Shown piece after piece: positions 24,366 to 32,153 of a stretch of 34,092 nucleotides of DNA; position 1 is the stretch's first letter, and each line of letters opens with the position of its first letter. A program made the translations under genes and the position numbers. The notes beneath the pieces are model-generated. The model was not told the origin of the DNA. It was given only the letters and a program-made list of their open reading frames with translations, and made no database searches. Origin of the DNA: an uncultured Clostridium sp. Lineage in GTDB: Bacteria; Bacillota; Clostridia; Lachnospirales; Lachnospiraceae. The stretch spans positions 1-34,092 of the forward strand of contig CAMWYJ010000028.1 in NCBI GenBank assembly GCA_947178445.1. The letters are read 5' to 3'.

Positions 24366-26513
24366 CTATTTTGCAGTTACCGTGTTCTTAATATCCACCT
24401 CAAGACTCTGACTTTCCTTATATGGACGAAACAACAGATATAAAAATGCAATCACAAATACAAATGCAATTACGGTTCCCACACCAAAGGTTCCTTCCAT
24501 GACCAAAGTTCCAATCTGATAAATACAAAGACCTGTAACATAGGCAAGCGCACACTGATATCCAATCGCAAACCAGAACCATTTTGCGCTGTTCATTTCT
24601 CTTTTAATCGCTCCCATTGCCGCAAAACATGGAGCACAGAGAAGATTAAATACAAGGAACGCATAAGCCGCCATTGGAGTAATGGAAGCAGCAAGCTGAC
24701 TCCAAATCTCGGCACCATCTTCTGCAACCTCCGCATATCCGAATAACACACCAAAAGTCGCAACAACATTTTCTTTTGCAATCAAACCGGTTACCGTTGC
24801 AACCGCCATTTTCCAATTACCAAATCCAAGCGGTGCAAAAATCGGTGCGATCACATTACCGATGGATGCCAAAAAGCTTTGGTCAAGTTCCTCCGCTTCT
24901 AACATAATAAAACCGCCGTCCCATGCAAATCCCTGTAAAAACCACAATATAATTGTAGAAATAAGGATAACTGTACCAGCCTTTTTGATAAAAGACCATC
25001 CACGTTCCCACATGCTTCTTAATACATTGCCAGCCGTCGGCATATGGTAGGCAGGCAATTCCATGACAAATGGCGCCGGATCACCAGCAAACATTTTTGT
25101 TTTCTTTAAAATGATACCAGAACAGATAACCGCTGCGATTCCTACAAAGTAGGAACTCCATGAAACCCATCCTGAATTATCAAAAAACGCACCGGCAATC
25201 AATGCAATAATCGGAAGTTTTGCTCCACAAGGAACGAAAGTCGTTGTCATAATCGTCATCCTGCGGTCCCGCTCATTTTCAATGGTACGGGATGCCATAA
25301 CACCCGGAACACCGCAACCGCTGCCAATCAGCATTGGAATAAATGACTTCCCGGAAAGACCAAACTTACGGAAAATACGATCCATAATAAACGCAACCCT
25401 TGCCATATAACCACAAGCCTCTAAAAATGCAAGGAAAATAAATAAAATCAGCATCTGCGGTACAAAACCAAGCACTGCGCCGACACCTGCAACAATACCA
25501 TCTGCCACAAGACCGGTCAGCCAGTCTGCACAATTTAGTGACTCTAATGCACCTGCCACACCCGGAACAATCCACTCACCAAACAGGGTGTCATTCGTCC
25601 AGCCAGTCACCCAGTCACCCACTGTGGTTACAGATACATAATACACGATAAACATGATAATTGCAAAGATCGGAAGCGCCAAAATACGGTTTGTCACAAT
25701 CTTGTCAATCTTATCCGATACCGATAATTTTCCGGCAGAAGCCTTCCTGCTTACACACTCTCCTATAATAGAAGAAATATACACATAACGCTCATTCGTA
25801 ATAATACTTTCGGTATCATCATCAAAAGTATCCTCCAGCCCCTTGATTTCATCCGATATATCCGGCACGCTTTCCATCTGCTGCACAATCTTTTGATCTT
25901 TCTCCAATAGTTTGATTGCGAAGAACCGTGACTGTGCCTCTTCTACAGAAAGCTTTGCCGCAACCATCTTAATTGCATGTTCCACCTTCTCGTCAAAGCT
26001 ATGGACAACTTTTATCATCTTCTTTTTCTTTGCTGCTTCCACAGCCTTTTGTGCCACTTTCTCAATACCAGTACCCTTCAGCGCTGAAATCTCAACAACC
26101 TCACAGCCCAGTTTTTCAGAAAGCTTATCTATGTAGATTTTTTCATCATTCTTTTCTACGATATCCATCATATTGACTGCCATGACAACCGGAATCCCAA
26201 GCTCCACAATCTGGGTTGAAAGATAAAGATTTCGCTCAAGGTTTGTTCCGTCTACGATATTGATAATCGCATCCGGCTTTTCATTCAACAAATAATTACG
26301 AGCCACAACTTCCTCTAAAGTATACGGAGATAAAGAGTAAATCCCCGGCAAATCCATAATGGTTACTTCCCTGTTCCCTTTTAATCTGCCTTCTTTCTTC
26401 TCCACCGTAACACCAGGCCAGTTACCTACAAACTGATTCGAACCTGTCAGTGCATTAAATAATGTTGTTTTACCGCAGTTTGGATTACCTGCTAATGCAA
26501 TCTTAATTGACAT
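24366..26513 (-). CDS. feoB: Ferrous iron transport protein B
   Basis: About 715 residues. Imports Fe2+ across the membrane, driven or gated by its GTPase domain. G1 GNPNCGKT (9-16), G3 DLPG, G4 NMMD and the G5-like SALKG are all visible in the first 170 residues. A GDI-like helical spacer follows, then a membrane domain with two Gate repeats, including GCGVPGVMASRTIENERDRRM-type and FVPCGAKLP segments with conserved Cys. The ATG at 26513 is chosen because GGGAG is 7 nt before it, whereas the ATG at 26519 is too close. It is preceded by two feoA genes, a hairpin and a possible second operator, and is followed by the small Cys-rich partner. Confidence 0.97.
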   Translation of the reverse strand: MSIKIALAGNPNCGKTTLFNALTGSNQFVGNWPGVTVEKKEGRLKGNREVTIMDLPGIYSLSPYTLEEVVARNYLLNEKPDAIINIVDGTNLERNLYLSTQIVELGIPVVMAVNMMDIVEKNDEKIYIDKLSEKLGCEVVEISALKGTGIEKVAQKAVEAAKKKKMIKVVHSFDEKVEHAIKMVAAKLSVEEAQSRFFAIKLLEKDQKIVQQMESVPDISDEIKGLEDTFDDDTESIITNERYVYISSIIGECVSRKASAGKLSVSDKIDKIVTNRILALPIFAIIMFIVYYVSVTTVGDWVTGWTNDTLFGEWIVPGVAGALESLNCADWLTGLVADGIVAGVGAVLGFVPQMLILFIFLAFLEACGYMARVAFIMDRIFRKFGLSGKSFIPMLIGSGCGVPGVMASRTIENERDRRMTIMTTTFVPCGAKLPIIALIAGAFFDNSGWVSWSSYFVGIAAVICSGIILKKTKMFAGDPAPFVMELPAYHMPTAGNVLRSMWERGWSFIKKAGTVILISTIILWFLQGFAWDGGFIMLEAEELDQSFLASIGNVIAPIFAPLGFGNWKMAVATVTGLIAKENVVATFGVLFGYAEVAEDGAEIWSQLAASITPMAAYAFLVFNLLCAPCFAAMGAIKREMNSAKWFWFAIGYQCALAYVTGLCIYQIGTLVMEGTFGVGTVIAFVFVIAFLYLLFRPYKESQSLEVDIKNTVTAK

Positions 26514-26574
26514 TTCCATTCTCCCTTTCTTTTTGTTTGTCTGTTCTACTTTTTATTTGTTTCTTCTTTCTTTC

Positions 26575-26590
26575 GTTAGATATTCCTAAC
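26575..26590. promoter_or_regulatory. Second GTTAG-N6-CTAAC inverted repeat (feoA-feoB gap)
   Basis: GTTAG (26575-26579), six bases, CTAAC (26586-26590). It matches 13 of 16 positions of the site over the feo promoter when one is read in reverse. It lies 62 bp before the feoB start and just after a TTGACT box, so it may control a second promoter for feoB. Confidence 0.6.
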
Positions 26591-26597
26591 TAGTAGT

Positions 26598-26628
26598 CAA
26601 AAATATAATCGGGATTCTACTTTCCCGA
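26598..26628 (-). terminator. Attenuator-like hairpin between feoA and feoB
   Basis: TCGGGA and TCCCGA (26628-26623, 26614-26609) form a 6-bp stem with an 8-nt loop, followed by TTATATTTTTG in the minus-strand RNA. It may cause partial termination so that feoB is made at a lower or separately controlled level. The stem is short, so this is tentative. Confidence 0.45.
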
Positions 26629-26643
26629 CATCTGCCAAACCGC

Positions 26644-26865
26644 TCACTCTACCTCAATCATTTCAGCATCCGCTTTACGGAGAGAAAGCTCATAGCCTCT
26701 TACAGTCACTTCAACCGGATCACCAAGGGGAGCAACCTTTCGTACAAAAATCTCGACTCCTTTTGTGATGCCCATATCCATGATGCGCCTCTTTACCGGA
26801 CCTTCACCGGATAACTTCTTCACTTTCACAGTTTTCCCGCAGGTAACTTCTTTTAAAGTTTTCAT
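26644..26865 (-). CDS. feoA: FeoA domain protein (second copy)
   Basis: 73 residues, a complete SH3-like FeoA domain: GKTVKVKKLSGEGPVKRRIMDMGITKGVEIFVRK, then GDPVEVTVRGYELSLRKADAEMIEV. FeoA is a cytoplasmic partner of FeoB thought to regulate its GTPase or assembly. AAGGAG lies 8 nt before the ATG. It follows the other feoA by 66 bp, a gap that holds a possible weak internal promoter (TTGTAT/TATTAT, 18 bp). This copy keeps the classic RRIMDMGI motif and is probably the main FeoA. Confidence 0.95.
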   Translation of the reverse strand: MKTLKEVTCGKTVKVKKLSGEGPVKRRIMDMGITKGVEIFVRKVAPLGDPVEVTVRGYELSLRKADAEMIEVE

Positions 26866-26931
26866 AAATATACTCCTTCTTTACATATAATATTCATTGT
26901 TGACATAAAAATACAACTGGAAAACAGCACA

Positions 26932-27141
26932 CTACACCATAATCTTATTTGCCATATCCTTACCAATGGCAACACGGGAATCCCTCACATTCACAATCAT
27001 ATTGCCATTCATTTCTGATACAACCGTAACAACTCCTCCGACTACAAAACCCAGATTTTCCAAAAATCTACGGGTATCTTCCCTTCCACCTACTTTTTTA
27101 ATGGTATTCTCCTCACCTGTCTTCACCATAGATAACGGCAT
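26932..27141 (-). CDS. feoA: FeoA domain protein (first copy)
   Basis: 69 residues, FeoA fold, more divergent than the other copy: KVGGREDTRRFLENLGFVVGGVVTVVSEMNGNMIVNVRDSRVAIGKDMANKIMV. Two FeoA-type proteins before FeoB are common in Clostridia; they may form a mixed complex on FeoB. It is the first gene of the operon, about 55 bp from the predicted transcription start, with GAGG upstream of the ATG. Confidence 0.92.
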   Translation of the reverse strand: MPLSMVKTGEENTIKKVGGREDTRRFLENLGFVVGGVVTVVSEMNGNMIVNVRDSRVAIGKDMANKIMV

Positions 27142-27193
27142 TCTATCAACCTCTTTTCTTTTTACTCAAAAATTACTGTTGCAGCTTACTATA

Positions 27194-27209
27194 GTTAGTA
27201 TAATCTAAC
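27194..27209. promoter_or_regulatory. GTTAG-N6-CTAAC inverted repeat over the feo -10 box
   Basis: GTTAG (27194-27198), TATAAT, CTAAC (27205-27209). It covers the -10 box of the feo promoter, ideal for repression. The half-sites resemble those of DtxR-class iron boxes (TTAG...CTAA), and the divergent gene encodes a DtxR-type regulator. Confidence 0.68.
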
Positions 27210-27225
27210 ATGTGATAGTTGTCAA
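27197..27225 (-). promoter_or_regulatory. feo operon promoter
   Basis: TTGACA (27225-27220) and TATACT (27202-27197) with a 17-bp spacer on the minus strand, a near-consensus sigma-A promoter. The -10 box is inside the inverted repeat. Confidence 0.85.
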
Positions 27226-27262
27226 GAACATTCTTGATATTTTTTATCCATTATGTTTTTGT

Positions 27263-27291
27263 TTGTCAAAAATAAAAACCTATGTTATATT
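27263..27291 (+). promoter_or_regulatory. Promoter of the DtxR-family regulator gene
   Basis: TTGTCA (27263-27268) and TATATT (27286-27291) with a 17-bp spacer. The leader is about 60 nt and contains CTAA-N5-TTAG (27316-27328), made of the same half-sites in opposite arrangement, a possible autoregulatory site. Confidence 0.6.
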
Positions 27292-27358
27292 TATACTAAT
27301 TTCAACTTGAAAAAGCTAACATTATTAGTAAATATATTATTTAAACAGGAGAATTGCC

Positions 27359-27718
27359 ATGACAACAAATGAATCTTCAGAAAATTATTTGGAAACCATA
27401 CTAATTTTAAGCAAAACTTTACCGGTTGTCCGTTCTGTTGACATTGCCAATGAATTAGGGTTTAAAAAGTCCAGCATCAGCATTGCCATGAAGAAGCTCC
27501 GGGAAGCCGGACACATCACTGTAACCGATGCGGGCTTCATATATTTAACAGATTCCGGCAGGGAAATTGCAGAAATGATATATGAACGCCACGAATTTCT
27601 ATCTGACTGGCTCATAAAGCTGGGGGTTCCAACAGAAATTGCTACAGCGGATGCCTGCCGTATCGAGCATGTTATAAGTAAAGAAAGCTTTGAGGCGATC
27701 AAAAAATACGTCAACTAA
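27359..27718 (+). CDS. Short DtxR/MntR-family metal-dependent repressor
   Basis: 119 residues. A winged helix (about 8-66, with DIANELGFKKSSISIAMKKL as the recognition helix region) is followed by the metal-binding dimerisation domain (about 67-117). The C-terminal SH3-like domain of DtxR is absent. The DACRIEHV motif gives Cys100, Glu103 and His104, matching the Cys/Glu/His of DtxR rather than the Glu of MntR, which favours Fe2+ sensing. His78 fits the ancillary site, while the residue at the DtxR Met10 / MntR Asp8 position is Asn9. AGGAG lies 7 nt before the ATG. It is divergent from the feo operon and probably its iron-responsive regulator (inference). A terminator follows. Confidence 0.9.
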   Translation: MTTNESSENYLETILILSKTLPVVRSVDIANELGFKKSSISIAMKKLREAGHITVTDAGFIYLTDSGREIAEMIYERHEFLSDWLIKLGVPTEIATADACRIEHVISKESFEAIKKYVN

Positions 27719-27757
27719 GGAATATTTAAAGCGCTTCAAGAATTCCCCTAACCAGTG

Positions 27758-27812
27758 CAAAAAAGAGCCTGCCACACTCAGCTTTCCCCGAGCGGCAGGC
27801 TCTTTTCTTATC
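27758..27812 (+). terminator. Bidirectional terminator between regulator and HPr-like genes
   Basis: AAAAGAGCCTGCC (27761-27773) pairs perfectly with 27794-27806 (13 bp), with TTTTCTT after it on the plus strand and six Ts on the minus strand. It serves both converging genes. Confidence 0.9.
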
Positions 27813-27832
27813 ATATGTTCATTTTGCACTGC

Positions 27833-28063
27833 TTATAATGCATATTTTTGAATCATTTCGTCAAATACATCCTGATCTTCTATATTCTGGACTTGTAACA
27901 AAAGCGGCTTCGAAATATCTAAAGAAAAAATACCCATAATGGACTTTGCATCAATTACATATCTTCCTGCCACTAAATTAAATTCCCCATTCATCTCAGA
28001 AATTTTATCGACAAACGACTTCACCTTATCAATTGTATTAAGGGATACCTGTAATTCCTGCAT
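27833..28063 (-). CDS. HPr-like protein without the phosphorylatable histidine (Crh-like)
   Basis: 76 residues with the HPr fold signature YVIDAKSIMGIFSLDI, where Ser41 aligns with the regulatory Ser46 of HPr. The active-site His15 loop (GxHARPA) is replaced by LNTIDKVKSF, and the protein contains no histidine at all, so it cannot carry phosphate for the PTS. If the Ser is phosphorylated by HPr kinase it could act like Crh, a co-repressor with CcpA; this is inference, and HPr kinase is not in the window. GAGG is 8-10 nt before the ATG. It is monocistronic, with its own promoter and the shared terminator. Confidence 0.85.
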   Translation of the reverse strand: MQELQVSLNTIDKVKSFVDKISEMNGEFNLVAGRYVIDAKSIMGIFSLDISKPLLLQVQNIEDQDVFDEMIQKYAL

Positions 28064-28098
28064 ATTGTCACCTCAATTCTTTTACTAATTTCTCCCTT

Positions 28099-28127
28099 AT
28101 AATACTTTCTTGTTAACATAATAGCAA
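28099..28127 (-). promoter_or_regulatory. Promoter of the HPr-like gene
   Basis: TTGCTA (28127-28122) and TATTAT (28104-28099) with a 17-bp spacer on the minus strand, about 35 bp from the start codon. Confidence 0.6.
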
Positions 28128-28168
28128 GGCTTAAAATGCATGAATATTTCTTGTTTTTCCCTTTTTTG

Positions 28169-28184
28169 TTGTGAAAATTCACAA
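28169..28184. repeat. TTGTGAA-N2-TTCACAA inverted repeat
   Basis: Perfect 7-bp arms around AA, in the gap between the helicase and HPr-like genes, about 50 bp upstream of the HPr-like promoter. A further TTGTGAA lies about 50 bp away (near 28223). It resembles Rex or CRP/FNR half-sites, but the spacing is shorter than either consensus. Confidence 0.35.
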
Positions 28185-28295
28185 AAGAGTCGTGTTTCAA
28201 CTGGCTTTACACACCCTGATATTGTGAATTTTACCTATAAAAGACATATTTTTGTGTCATTCTGCCAGTCCATGATTTTTCTAACGAGCCCTATA

Positions 28296-30434
28296 TCACT
28301 CCAGCGCAATCCGAAAACTGATATTCCGCGGTGTTGCCGTCTTTTCAAACTGAATCACATAATATTTCTCCTGCTCATTCACCTCTAAAACCGTCCCCTC
28401 CCCAAAAAGACTGTGAACAACCTTCTCACCCACTATTCGCTGCTTTGGTATTTCGCCATTCATGCGTTGTTCACTCACCTTAATAAACTGAGCTGCCGAA
28501 TCCACCAGCCGCTGTTCTAATTCCACTGTATAGCTTAGATACATCTTGTCTGTATTAAAAATGAACCTCGATGGATACCGATAGGAACCATCAAAATTTG
28601 TTCCCTCTGCATCACTTAAAAACAATGCTCGCTCTGCTCTTGTATATGCTACATAGGCAAGACGGCGTTCCTCCTCTAACTTATCCTTTGAATCCACATG
28701 CTTACTCGGAAAAATCCCCTCATTCATACCACAGATAAATACATAGGGAAATTCCAGTCCTTTTGCAGTATGAATGGTCATCATTTTCACTGCATCCTTT
28801 TTCTCTTCCTTGTCCATACTGGTGAGCAGCGATACACTTTGCAAATAATCTGCCAGTGAAGTCTCCTCTCCAGCATCATTCTCATAATGAAACAAAGACT
28901 GCTTAAGCTCAGCTAAATTATCCAGTCTTCCATTCTCCCCGGAAAGCCGGAGCATTGCATCATAACCGCTTTCATTCATAAGTCCGGACAGCAGATCCGT
29001 CAGTTTATAAAGGGCAAACGATTGCTTATAACCCTCTATCAGCCGGATGAACTTACCGGCATCACTGCTTTTTATAAGAGGATGCTCCTGATTCTCCAAC
29101 AGTGCCTCATATAGTTTACATTGGTTCCTGGCGGCATATTCTTCCAAAAACTCCATGCGCTTTTTTCCAACATTTCTTCTCGGAACATTAATAATCCGTT
29201 TAAAAGACAGGTCATCCTCAAAAACCAGCATCCGCAGATAACTTATGGCATCCTTGATTTCTTTGCGATTATAAAACCCAACTCCACTATATATCACATA
29301 AGGAATTTTTGCCCTTAAAAATGCTTCCTCTATGCTTCTTGACACAAAATGAGAACGGTACAAAACCGTGATATTATTATAGGTTCTGCCATTTTGCAGC
29401 AACAGATCAATCTGCTTTACAATCCAGTCCGCCTCCTCCTTTGTGGTTTTGGCATGGTTATACACCACTGGAACATTTGTGCCTTTTACCGCCTTTAAAT
29501 TCTTTTTTATCCTCTGTTCATTCTTTTCAATCAACGAATTCGATGCATTCAATATATCTGCAGAAGAACGGTAATTCTTATCCATGATAATCGTAATACA
29601 TTCCTCATGGATTTTATCAAAGTTAAGAATATACTCTATTCTTGCTCCCCGCCATGTATAAATCGTCTGATCCGGATCTCCTACAATAAACAGATTCCTG
29701 TGATAGCCGCTTAATAATTCTGCCATTTCATACTGCATTCCAGATACGTCCTGGAATTCATCCACCATGACATATTGCAGCCGCTGCTGCCATTTTACCC
29801 GTTTTTCTTCGAAATTCTGCAAAATATAAAAAGCAAAGGTCATCAAGTCATCATAATCCAAAGCAAAGCTCTTCTTTTGCTCGTAAAGGTAACCATAAAA
29901 AATACGGTCCTCCTGTTTTGGGGATGTTAAATATTTCTCCCGCAGGGATTTCATGTCCATCTTCAAAACAACCGGTATATGTTCAAGCTGTGACTTGCGG
30001 CTTCCAATCATACCAAGCGCCATATCATAGGTATACTGCCTTGAATCAATTTTTGCCTGTTCATAAACGTTCCGGAGCATTGCCTCTACATCTTCTGTAT
30101 CCAACACGAGAAAACCATCCGGATAATTCATCGTATGAATATCCTCCCGAAGCAGCTGCACACAAAAACCATGAAAAGTGCAGACCATGCCAGTATCCTG
30201 GTCTCCAATCATATTACGGATGCGCTTCTTCATTTCATTCGCTGCTTTATTCGTAAATGTAACACATAAAATATTTGCTGTCGCAATTCCTACATCATTT
30301 ACAAGATATACATACCGGTGTGTCAACGCCTTCGTCTTTCCACTCCCTGCTCCCGCAATCACTCTTACATATCCTTCCGTTGCCGTCACAGCCTCTATCT
30401 GTTCTTCATTTAAGCCCTCTAAGGTATCTGTCAT
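28296..30434 (-). CDS. UvrD/PcrA-type ATP-dependent DNA helicase
   Basis: 712 residues, near the usual PcrA length. Superfamily 1A motifs appear in order: Walker A GAGSGKT (about 28-34), motif Ia TFTNKAANEM, motif II DEFQDVSG (PcrA has DEYQDT), motif III GDPDQTIYTWRGA, motif IV DKNYRSS, motif V TIHTAKGLEFPYVFI and motif VI VAYTRAERALF. The last 45 residues (GEKVVHSLFGEGTVLEV) match the Tudor-like tail by which PcrA contacts RNA polymerase. It unwinds DNA in repair or removes stalled complexes. The altered motif II/III spelling suggests a PcrA paralogue rather than the main PcrA. AGGAG lies 6 nt before the ATG; it is third in the AI-2E protein, LarC2, helicase run. Confidence 0.92.
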   Translation of the reverse strand: MTDTLEGLNEEQIEAVTATEGYVRVIAGAGSGKTKALTHRYVYLVNDVGIATANILCVTFTNKAANEMKKRIRNMIGDQDTGMVCTFHGFCVQLLREDIHTMNYPDGFLVLDTEDVEAMLRNVYEQAKIDSRQYTYDMALGMIGSRKSQLEHIPVVLKMDMKSLREKYLTSPKQEDRIFYGYLYEQKKSFALDYDDLMTFAFYILQNFEEKRVKWQQRLQYVMVDEFQDVSGMQYEMAELLSGYHRNLFIVGDPDQTIYTWRGARIEYILNFDKIHEECITIIMDKNYRSSADILNASNSLIEKNEQRIKKNLKAVKGTNVPVVYNHAKTTKEEADWIVKQIDLLLQNGRTYNNITVLYRSHFVSRSIEEAFLRAKIPYVIYSGVGFYNRKEIKDAISYLRMLVFEDDLSFKRIINVPRRNVGKKRMEFLEEYAARNQCKLYEALLENQEHPLIKSSDAGKFIRLIEGYKQSFALYKLTDLLSGLMNESGYDAMLRLSGENGRLDNLAELKQSLFHYENDAGEETSLADYLQSVSLLTSMDKEEKKDAVKMMTIHTAKGLEFPYVFICGMNEGIFPSKHVDSKDKLEEERRLAYVAYTRAERALFLSDAEGTNFDGSYRYPSRFIFNTDKMYLSYTVELEQRLVDSAAQFIKVSEQRMNGEIPKQRIVGEKVVHSLFGEGTVLEVNEQEKYYVIQFEKTATPRNISFRIALE

Positions 30435-30473
30435 CTCTCTCTCCTATCCACCATCCACATAACAATCTTTTGT

Positions 30474-30944
30474 TCACGATTCTGCATTTTCTTGCAAATC
30501 TTTTCGGATTTCCCCGATAGACTTTCCTGTGCGGTTCGCAATTTCTTTTAAATCTTCATATTCGAGTTTTTCCTTCTCCACACCGTAACCGTATGTTTTT
30601 TTAACTCTGACCGAACCATATTCCGTTTCCCGAACCTCTTCCTTCCGTTTCAAAATCATCCGGTTACAGACATATTCCCGGATGCCTATCGTGGTTGTAT
30701 GCCGAAAAATAAGCTGTGCCATCTCGCTCTTTTGTTCCTGCCTGCAAAGAACGGAAAGCATAATCCCTGTCCGTGACTTTTTCATCCCAATCGGAACCGT
30801 GTACACATCCAACGCTCCTGCATCGAATAACCGCTCCATTGCATACGCTAACTCCTCCGGCGGCATATCATCCAAATTGCACTGAAGTTCTAACACTTCA
30901 TCGCGTTCTTCTGCCATAATCCAATCCTTGTTACTCTCCTGCAC
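30474..30944 (-). CDS. LarC C-terminal domain protein (LarC2 only)
   Basis: 156 residues that match only the C-terminal part of LarC, the enzyme that inserts nickel into the pincer cofactor of lactate racemase. The family motifs CNLDDMPPEELAYAMERLFDAGALDVYTVP, MKKSRTG and TTTIGIRE are present. In lactobacilli LarC1 and LarC2 are joined by a programmed frameshift; here there is no room for LarC1, as the upstream gene ends 45 bp before. The GTG start with AGGAGG at 8 nt shows that the gene is made as a separate protein. No larA, larB or larE is in the window. It may be the second half of a split LarC encoded apart, or a reused domain. Confidence 0.85.
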   Translation of the reverse strand: MQESNKDWIMAEERDEVLELQCNLDDMPPEELAYAMERLFDAGALDVYTVPIGMKKSRTGIMLSVLCRQEQKSEMAQLIFRHTTTIGIREYVCNRMILKRKEEVRETEYGSVRVKKTYGYGVEKEKLEYEDLKEIANRTGKSIGEIRKDLQENAES

Positions 30945-30988
30945 AGCAACAACCTCCTATCTATTCCTTCCGCTATCTATCTTTCCAC

Positions 30989-32113
30989 TTATTTTACTTT
31001 CCGAAATTCATTAAAATCATTGACAACCTCTTTTACACACCACAAAAGCGTATCAAAAGCACCTGCCTTATAGAGATTGATTAAAATCATCCCCACCGGT
31101 ATTGCAATGATCATCCCCAGTACATTGCTTACCCGGTAGCCGATATACATGAAAAACAGGGTTGCAAATGGATCCATACCAACGGAATTTCCCACAAGCT
31201 TAGGCTGCAGAATCTGATGTACCACCAGACAGATTCCATATAGAGCAAGCATCCCCAACGCCATCATGTAGTCACCTGCAAAAAGCTTTATCACTGCCCA
31301 AGGGCAAAGTGCCGTACCGGTACCAAATACCGGCAGCATATCAAGAAATGCAATCCCAAATCCAATCAACCATGCATAATTTACGCCTAAAATCATCAGA
31401 CCTATGACTAAAATCACATAAATCACAAACATAATCTGAAACTGTGCCTTAAAATAACCACCCACAGCACCTACAATCTGGTCATACATCATTTTGCATT
31501 TATTCTGGAATGCTTGTGGTACATGTGTCTTGACGAGACCAATCAGTTTTTCTCTATCCACAATAAAAAAATAAGTGGCAAGCAGTCCCATGATAACACT
31601 GATAAAAATATTGGGTATGCTCTTTGCAACCGTCCCTAGTGTATCCGCAGTATTCCCACCAGAATCCGTCACCAGGCTTTCAAGGAAATCCTGTAGGAGG
31701 GTTTCATATTTATCAAAATCCAAATCTTCAAAAAATGGCAACCCATTTAACATTTGCTCCAGACTGTTTGCTGCATCGCTAATCTCTTCACCAGCGTTCT
31801 TATACATGGTCGGCAGATAAGCAGAAAAGCTTTGAAGTCCTTGCCAGAGCAGAGAAATCGCACCATTACAGAGCAGCACGATTGCAGCAATCACCAATAC
31901 GATCATCAGCACAAAGCCATATTTACGCTTTATTTTAATTCGTTTTTCTAAAAAACGGATTACCGGATTCGCAATCCGCGCAATCACAAATCCCACGACA
32001 AATGGCATAAAATATATCACTGCTCTTGGAAGTATATAAAACACTCCAAAAAGGATAATCAGCATTGCTACAAAATTGCATAATATTTTTAAGTATTTGG
32101 TAGACTTTTTCAT
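30989..32113 (-). CDS. AI-2E family / YtvI-like membrane protein
   Basis: 374 residues with about eight TM helices: a pair near 12-52, one near 65-88, a soluble loop (about 95-155), then a group from about 165 to 360. This is the AI-2E exporter / PerM / YtvI family layout; the GVNYAWLIGFGIAFLDMLPVFGTG segment is typical. Members carry out autoinducer-2 or Na+ export, and YtvI is a sporulation membrane protein. No specific role can be given. AAGGG lies 8 nt before the ATG, a near-consensus promoter is about 95 bp upstream, and LarC2 and the helicase follow with gaps of 45 and 39 bp. Confidence 0.88.
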   Translation of the reverse strand: MKKSTKYLKILCNFVAMLIILFGVFYILPRAVIYFMPFVVGFVIARIANPVIRFLEKRIKIKRKYGFVLMIVLVIAAIVLLCNGAISLLWQGLQSFSAYLPTMYKNAGEEISDAANSLEQMLNGLPFFEDLDFDKYETLLQDFLESLVTDSGGNTADTLGTVAKSIPNIFISVIMGLLATYFFIVDREKLIGLVKTHVPQAFQNKCKMMYDQIVGAVGGYFKAQFQIMFVIYVILVIGLMILGVNYAWLIGFGIAFLDMLPVFGTGTALCPWAVIKLFAGDYMMALGMLALYGICLVVHQILQPKLVGNSVGMDPFATLFFMYIGYRVSNVLGMIIAIPVGMILINLYKAGAFDTLLWCVKEVVNDFNEFRKVK

Positions 32114-32153
32114 ATTCTTTTCCCTTATCTTTTATATAGAACAAGCCAGATTT

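Noticed and set aside
28169..28184. Rex or CRP/FNR operator
   Set aside because: Arms fit TTGTGAA/TTCACAA, but the spacer is 2 bp instead of the 4 bp of Rex, and the TGTGA halves are 4 bp apart instead of 6. Kept only as an unexplained repeat.
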